From Priestia abyssalis (lineage in GTDB: Bacteria > Bacillota > Bacilli > Bacillales > Bacillaceae_H), in assembly GCF_002019595.1 (NCBI RefSeq), contig NZ_KV917369.1, forward strand, positions 36,138 to 100,137: DNA of 64,000 nt, given 5' to 3'. The notes under the pieces were generated by a model that saw only the letters and a list, made by a program, of their open reading frames with translations, searched no databases and was not told where the DNA came from. Shown here piece after piece: positions 60,330 to 64,000 of this stretch (position 1 is its first letter; every line of letters begins with the position of its first letter). The position numbers were made by a program, and so were the translations under genes.

Positions 60330-61208
60330 TTATGTTAAATGTTTTAATGCTCCCTTTAGTTTATCATATGAAAAAGTGTAATGGTGTTCGCCTAATTTTT
60401 GAGGTAAAACTCGTTGTCCTTTTAAAATTAATACACTCATTTCGCCTAAAAGCATTTTAAGGGCAAATTCCGGTACTGGAAGCCAATGAGGCCGATTTAT
60501 TACATTCGCTATCGCTTGGCCAAATTCCTTCATTTTAACAGGATGGGGAGCAGTCACATTGACAGGACCATCTAGTTCTTCATGGTCGATGATAAAGGAT
60601 ATAATGCGGACAACGTCTTCAATATGGACCCACGATACCCATTGTTCACCTGAGCCGACCGTTCCTCCGGCAAAAAGCTGGTATGGGATCAGCATTTTAG
60701 GGAATGCGCCTTCATTTTTGCTAAGGATAATCCCAAAACGGGTAAGAACTGTGCGTATATTATATTGTGTGGCTTTTAGCGCTTCCTCTTCCCATGCTTT
60801 CACGGTATTCGATAGAAAGTCCTCTCCACCGGAAGGGGATGACTCCGTAAATGAAGCGTTTTTTGAGGTGCCATAAAAACCGACAGCACTGGCATTAATA
60901 AATACTTTTTTGGGAGTATTTTTCATCATTTCAACCAACTGTTTCGTAGTGGATATCCGACTATTAACAATGGCATTTTTCGTTTCTTTGGTCCAGCGTC
61001 CGCTATTTAAGGAGACTCCAGCCAAATTGATCACAACATCAGCCTCTTGAACGATGGATGAGGCATGCTCCCACTCGATATAATGAATCTTTTCTGAAGA
61101 TGGGCGGGGACGTCTTGTTAAAATCCATATATCATGTTGCTGAGTGGAAAAAGAAGCTGTTAATGCTTTTCCGACAAAGCCCGTACCGCCTGCAATAACA
61201 ATTTTCAT
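60330..61208 (-). CDS. yfhF: TIGR01777-type NAD-dependent epimerase (YfhF/SulA-like)
   Basis: A 292-residue Rossmann-fold protein of the extended SDR group: KIVIAGGTGFVGKALTASFS at the N-terminus binds the nucleotide, VINLAGVSLNSGRWTKETK and SSAVGFYGTS-like NASAVGFYGTSKNASFTESS follow, and the C-terminal DUF1731 domain (ALKMLLGEMSVLILKGQRVL) is specific to this family. Function unknown. Divergent from recX, as in the B. subtilis yfhF-recX pair. Confidence 0.9.
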   Translation of the reverse strand: MKIVIAGGTGFVGKALTASFSTQQHDIWILTRRPRPSSEKIHYIEWEHASSIVQEADVVINLAGVSLNSGRWTKETKNAIVNSRISTTKQLVEMMKNTPKKVFINASAVGFYGTSKNASFTESSPSGGEDFLSNTVKAWEEEALKATQYNIRTVLTRFGIILSKNEGAFPKMLIPYQLFAGGTVGSGEQWVSWVHIEDVVRIISFIIDHEELDGPVNVTAPHPVKMKEFGQAIANVINRPHWLPVPEFALKMLLGEMSVLILKGQRVLPQKLGEHHYTFSYDKLKGALKHLT

Positions 61209-61374
61209 GTTATCAGCTCCTGTTTATAATTTGTTATCAATGTTTTTCACCATGTATTCAAACGTTGAAACATGCATGCAGTTTGTATATTGTTAAGGAA
61301 GAAGAGAAGCTCTCGTCAATGAACCCAATTTTCTTGACGAAGCGGAATAAATTGTATGAAATGGGATGTTAGTT

Positions 61375-62187
61375 GTGCCAATTATTACAAAAATAACCAC
61401 TCAAGCAAAAAATAAAGAGCGATATAACGTATATCTTGATTATGGAAAAGGCGAAGAATTCGGCTTTAGTGTTGATGAGTATGTCCTTGTCAAATTTCAG
61501 CTGAAAAAGGGAAAAGAGATTGATGACCTTGATTTGACTGAAATACAGTATGCGGATGAAGTCAAAAAAGCCTACAACTTAGCCTTAAATTATTTATCTT
61601 ATCGAATGAGGTCAAAAAAGGAAGTATCTGTTTATTTAAAATCAAAAGATGTCGGAGAAATGGTTATTCGAGAAATTATCCATAAGTTGGATGAACAGCG
61701 CTATCTGGATGATTTGGAGTTTGCCAAAGCATATGCGCGTACGCAAATCAATACGACAGTCAAGGGACCGAATCTCATTCGGCAAGAGTTAAAAGAAAAA
61801 GGAATTGATAAAGAGTATATTAATATTAGTTTACTCGATTTTTGTTCGAATGACCAACTTCAAACTGCTCTTAAGGTTGCAGAGAAAGTAAAGGGGAAAC
61901 ATCAAAAGTTATCTGCGACAGCTCTAAGGCAAAAAATTGAACAGGCGCTTCAACAAAAAGGCTATTCCTTTTCCATCATTCAACAGCTATTTGACGAGTG
62001 GGATGTGGAAAAAGAGGACGAAGAGGAATGGGAAGCGTTAAAATATCAAGGATTAAAGGTTCATCGCCGTTATGAGAAATATAGTGGATGGGAATATGAA
62101 CGGAGAATGAAACAAGCCTTATACCGAAAAGGTTTTTCCCTTGAACATATCGAACGGCTGTTAGAAGAATTAAAAGATCAAGAGTAA
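61375..62187 (+). CDS. recX: Recombination regulator RecX
   Basis: A 270-residue modulator of RecA filaments made of three-helix repeats: NLALNYLSYRMRSKKEVSVY, LDEQRYLDDLEFAKAYAR and IRQELKEKGIDKEYI are RecX signatures, and further repeats extend to the C-terminus as in other Bacilli. The start is uncertain: GTG 61375 (MPIITKIT, as in B. subtilis) with GGGA eight bases upstream is preferred over ATG 61366. Followed by repeats P1 and T2. Confidence 0.92.
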   Translation: MPIITKITTQAKNKERYNVYLDYGKGEEFGFSVDEYVLVKFQLKKGKEIDDLDLTEIQYADEVKKAYNLALNYLSYRMRSKKEVSVYLKSKDVGEMVIREIIHKLDEQRYLDDLEFAKAYARTQINTTVKGPNLIRQELKEKGIDKEYINISLLDFCSNDQLQTALKVAEKVKGKHQKLSATALRQKIEQALQQKGYSFSIIQQLFDEWDVEKEDEEEWEALKYQGLKVHRRYEKYSGWEYERRMKQALYRKGFSLEHIERLLEELKDQE

Positions 62188-62221
62188 CCGCAGTGGAAAT
62201 ATAATATTCTTGTTTTTGCAC

Positions 62222-62284
62222 ACTGAAAGCCCCCGTCATGAAATCATTTGGTTTTACTGGATTTTTAAGGACGGAGCCTTTCAG
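62222..62284 (-). repeat. Palindromic repeat P1, copy 4
   Basis: ACTGAAAGCCCCCGTC and GACGGAGCCTTTCAGT pair, with inner AAATC/GATTT. Read on the minus strand the core is AAAATCCAGTAAAACC, matching copy 2 at 31278. Confidence 0.8.
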
Positions 62285-62331
62285 TAGGTTGACGCAAAGG
62301 GCTGTTTTCTCCTTTTGCGTCAACCTATAGG
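62285..62331 (-). repeat. Hairpin repeat T2, copy 4
   Basis: TAGGTTGACGCAAAGG and CCTTTTGCGTCAACCTA form a long stem. It abuts P1 copy 4 exactly as T2 copy 1 abuts P1 copy 3. It overlaps the last codons of the SDR gene. Confidence 0.8.
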
Positions 62332-62981
62332 GTAATATCTTCGTTTTTATGCTGGTTTTCATAAATGATTCTTGCAATGTCACTTGGCGGCTTTAAACGA
62401 CTTTTGTCTTTTATATGGTCTGTGGCATCCCAAAACGGGGTATCCATTCCGCCCATATATGCTCCGATTATGGATATAGTTGTACCCTCATATTCTTTTT
62501 GGAGGCTTTCTGTGAAGCCGCGAACAGCAAATTTACTTGCTGCATATACCGATTCGTTCACTTTCCCTCTTAACCCGGCTGTAGAAATGATGTTGATGAT
62601 TTTACCGCTTGGTCTTGAAAAAAGATGCTTGATGAGAGCCTGCGTGACAAAAATGGTTCCTTTGACGTTGGTGTCAATCATCTCGTTTATTTCCTCTTCT
62701 TTTAATTGTTCAAACGCTCCGAAATATCCTGTTCCTGCATTATTGATTAACACGTCTACTTCATGTGAAAGTAGAAGGTTGTCGATATCCTGTTTTGGAT
62801 TTTGAATATCCAGCTTATATATGTGGGCTTTTCCATTCTCTTGTTCAATGAGACGTTTCGTTTCTTCAAGCTTAGACAACGTTCGACCCGCTAAAATAGC
62901 ATGGTAGTTGTCTTTTGAATAGAGCAGGGCCAATTCTCTTCCTAAACCTGTTCCAGCACCTGTAATCAAGACTGTTTTCAT
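62325..62981 (-). CDS. Short-chain dehydrogenase/reductase
   Basis: A 218-residue classical SDR. NAD(P) motif TGAGTGLGRE near residues 7-16, NNAG near 84, catalytic Ser in IISTAG and Tyr-Lys in VYAASKFAVRG. GRT at the end of strand 2 suggests NADPH preference. Substrate unknown. ATG 62981 has AAAGGGG eight bases upstream; the longer frame from 63044 has no site. Confidence 0.87.
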   Translation of the reverse strand: MKTVLITGAGTGLGRELALLYSKDNYHAILAGRTLSKLEETKRLIEQENGKAHIYKLDIQNPKQDIDNLLLSHEVDVLINNAGTGYFGAFEQLKEEEINEMIDTNVKGTIFVTQALIKHLFSRPSGKIINIISTAGLRGKVNESVYAASKFAVRGFTESLQKEYEGTTISIIGAYMGGMDTPFWDATDHIKDKSRLKPPSDIARIIYENQHKNEDITL

Positions 62982-63243
62982 GGTAAATCCCCTTTCTTTT
63001 TTTGTTTTCCATCTATGTATTGTGGATGATAAAAGCAGGAACATGCAATATCTTTTGTTTCTTGTTAGAAAACATGAGTACTCAATCTAGATTAAGGCAT
63101 ACTCAACTCGTCTGATGCTGATTTTAAATAGGCGGGCGCCTTGCGCTTCTCTCAAGTGTTTTCGTATACTAACATAAGAAAAGGCTGTAATGCAAAGGCA
63201 ATATTTGCGTTAATACATTCGGGAGATGGAAAGGGGAAATAGA

Positions 63244-63558
63244 ATGCAGGACAAACGATACAGCGATATGAGCGAGTTGGAATTAAAACAAGAAATTGGT
63301 TCGCTTCAAGAAAAAGCAAGAAAAGCGGAACAAATGGGAATGGTTAATGAGTTTGCCGTTCTTGAGCGAAAAATTCTTCTTGCTAAATCTTATTTATTGA
63401 ATCCAGATGAGTTTAAAGCGGGTGAGGTATATGAAATTGAAGGTGATCCCGGTACTTACTTCAAGATTGATTATATGAACGGTGTGTTTGCATGGGGTTT
63501 TCGTCTTGGAGCGAATATGAAAGAAGAGGCACTGCCGATTTCGATATTGAAAAAATGA
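63244..63558 (+). CDS. yfhH: YfhH family protein (DUF1811)
   Basis: A 104-residue protein. A charged N-terminal coiled-coil helix (SELELKQEIGSLQEKARKAE) is followed by a small beta domain (FKAGEVYEIEGDPGTYFKID, FAWGFRLGAN). Matches YfhH of Bacillus and lies after recX as expected. Function unknown. ATG 63244 has AAAGGGG eight bases upstream. Confidence 0.88.
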   Translation: MQDKRYSDMSELELKQEIGSLQEKARKAEQMGMVNEFAVLERKILLAKSYLLNPDEFKAGEVYEIEGDPGTYFKIDYMNGVFAWGFRLGANMKEEALPISILKK

Positions 63559-63587
63559 AGGGGTAAGTTACGCTTATTGAAAATAGG

Positions 63588-63640
63588 AATGGGCCGCCTG
63601 TCAATCAATGTGATTTTGCTGGCGGCCCCTTTTCCCATGT
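63588..63640. terminator. Hairpin after yfhH
   Basis: GGGCCGCC and GGCGGCCC form a perfect GC-rich stem, followed by CTTTTCCC. Lies between the convergent yfhH and YpzG-type genes. Confidence 0.8.
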
Positions 63641-63685
63641 GACTTAAAAAGAACTTTTCGTCACACTCATTTTTGAAAAAAAATG

Positions 63686-63847
63686 TTAAGATCGTTTTCG
63701 GGCTTCATGTTGTAAAATAATTAAATCTTGAGTTTGCTGCGTTTGTCCGTTTACCTGTGCATGAGCATGTTTCGGGTTTGCCCACGGTTGTTGAAACGGA
63801 TTGGAATGTCGGTTATCAAAAAATTTTTTGTTTGTGTTTTTGCCCAA
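63686..63847 (-). CDS. YpzG-type small protein
   Basis: A 53-residue protein, MGKNTNKKFFDNRHSNPFQQ then PWANPKHAHAQVNGQTQQTQ, which resembles the YpzG family of small Bacillus proteins (NPKHAxxQVNGQTQ motif). Function unknown. The start is TTG 63847 with GGAGGTG just upstream; no ATG fits. Located between yfhH and sspK. Confidence 0.65.
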   Translation of the reverse strand: MGKNTNKKFFDNRHSNPFQQPWANPKHAHAQVNGQTQQTQDLIILQHEARKRS

Positions 63848-63876
63848 ACGAAACACCTCCAACATGATTTGCTTTT

Positions 63877-64000
63877 CTATTCGTCTGTTCGTTGATTAGA
63901 AGCGTGCATTCTTTCTTGTGGATGTGTATTGATGGTACCGTTTGCTCGTTTAGAGGCGAATTCTGCTTTTGCTCTTGGTTCACCTTCAAATTTCTGGGTA
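63877..64000 (-). CDS. sspK: Small acid-soluble spore protein K (5' end outside window)
   Basis: The last 40 residues of an SspK-type protein: [20 protein letters not shown] then [13 protein letters not shown], matching the GEPRAKxxYASKRAxGxIN consensus. Stop at 63877-63879 on the minus strand. The start lies beyond position 64000. Expected in the forespore. Its place after yfhH is as in B. subtilis. Confidence 0.85.
   Translation of the reverse strand, partial: TQKFEGEPRAKAEFASKRANGTINTHPQERMHASNQRTDE

Overview
The window looks like a stretch of the chromosome of a Bacillus-type (Bacillaceae) Gram-positive, endospore-forming bacterium. The evidence is an rRNA operon followed by a 20-tRNA cluster in the Bacillus style, GGAGG-type ribosome sites with frequent TTG/GTG starts, SigB-type promoters, a spore-cortex deacetylase (pdaA) and an SspK spore protein, and long gene order shared with the yfk and yfh regions of B. 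subtilis. No prophage, complete insertion sequence or CRISPR array is visible. The mobile or repetitive content consists of short structured repeats.

Layout. 1-6087: 3' end of 16S, 23S, 5S, then tRNA genes for Glu, Val, (degenerate Gln), Lys, Leu, Gly, Cys, Leu, Arg, Pro, Ala, Met, Asn, Ser, Asp, Phe, Thr, Tyr, His, Gly and Ile. Two families of structured repeats lie in the spacers. 6170-8901: a methyltransferase, a CNNM/HlyC membrane protein and a small DNA-binding protein. 9205-14973: mannitol operon mtlA-mtlR-mtlF-mtlD, whose MtlA carries two IIB domains; it is followed by the tail of a broken ribulose-phosphate-epimerase-type gene. 15320-23188: HAD phosphatase, a six-repeat DUF346 lectin-like protein, a MutS2 paralogue without Smr domain, an Na+/alanine-type symporter and a DUF2935 protein, with a gene-poor 0.8 kb gap. 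23250-28044: YwbE, the YhfW FAD/Rieske oxidoreductase, and a phoX-tatA-tatC unit behind an apparent PhoP box. 28535-37672: methionine gamma-lyase type enzyme, stress protein, M20 peptidase, YitT, the NsrR/Hmp nitric oxide module, YfkM, a secreted CAP protein and a 38-residue peptide. 37874-51900: yfhP, adenine deaminase behind a guanine-type purine riboswitch, then yfkK-J-I-H, the metal-efflux ATPase PfeT, yfkF, an OsmC protein, a GSP26-like protein, chaA/yfkE, yfkD and yfkAB. 52021-57112: SE1561 protein, class I fumarase, pdaA, RlmCD-type methyltransferase, PhnA. 57113-57611: an AT-rich gap with about ten DnaA-box-like sites. 57612-64000: yfhD, yfhE, a GNAT enzyme with an odd structured leader, an amidohydrolase, yfhF, recX, an SDR enzyme, yfhH, a YpzG-type protein and the end of sspK.

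How genes work together. The mtl genes form a complete mannitol uptake and oxidation pathway, with mtlA and mtlR driven by near-duplicate promoter regions. PhoX is a Tat substrate encoded beside its own TatA-TatC translocase and probably induced by phosphate starvation. NsrR sits divergently from hmp, which has two NsrR-like operators. Adenine deaminase appears to be switched off by guanine/hypoxanthine, the latter being its product. The most unusual signals are the covarying interspersed repeats, the non-origin DnaA-box cluster, the duplicated IIB domain of MtlA, the degenerate tRNA-Gln and the leader upstream of the GNAT gene.
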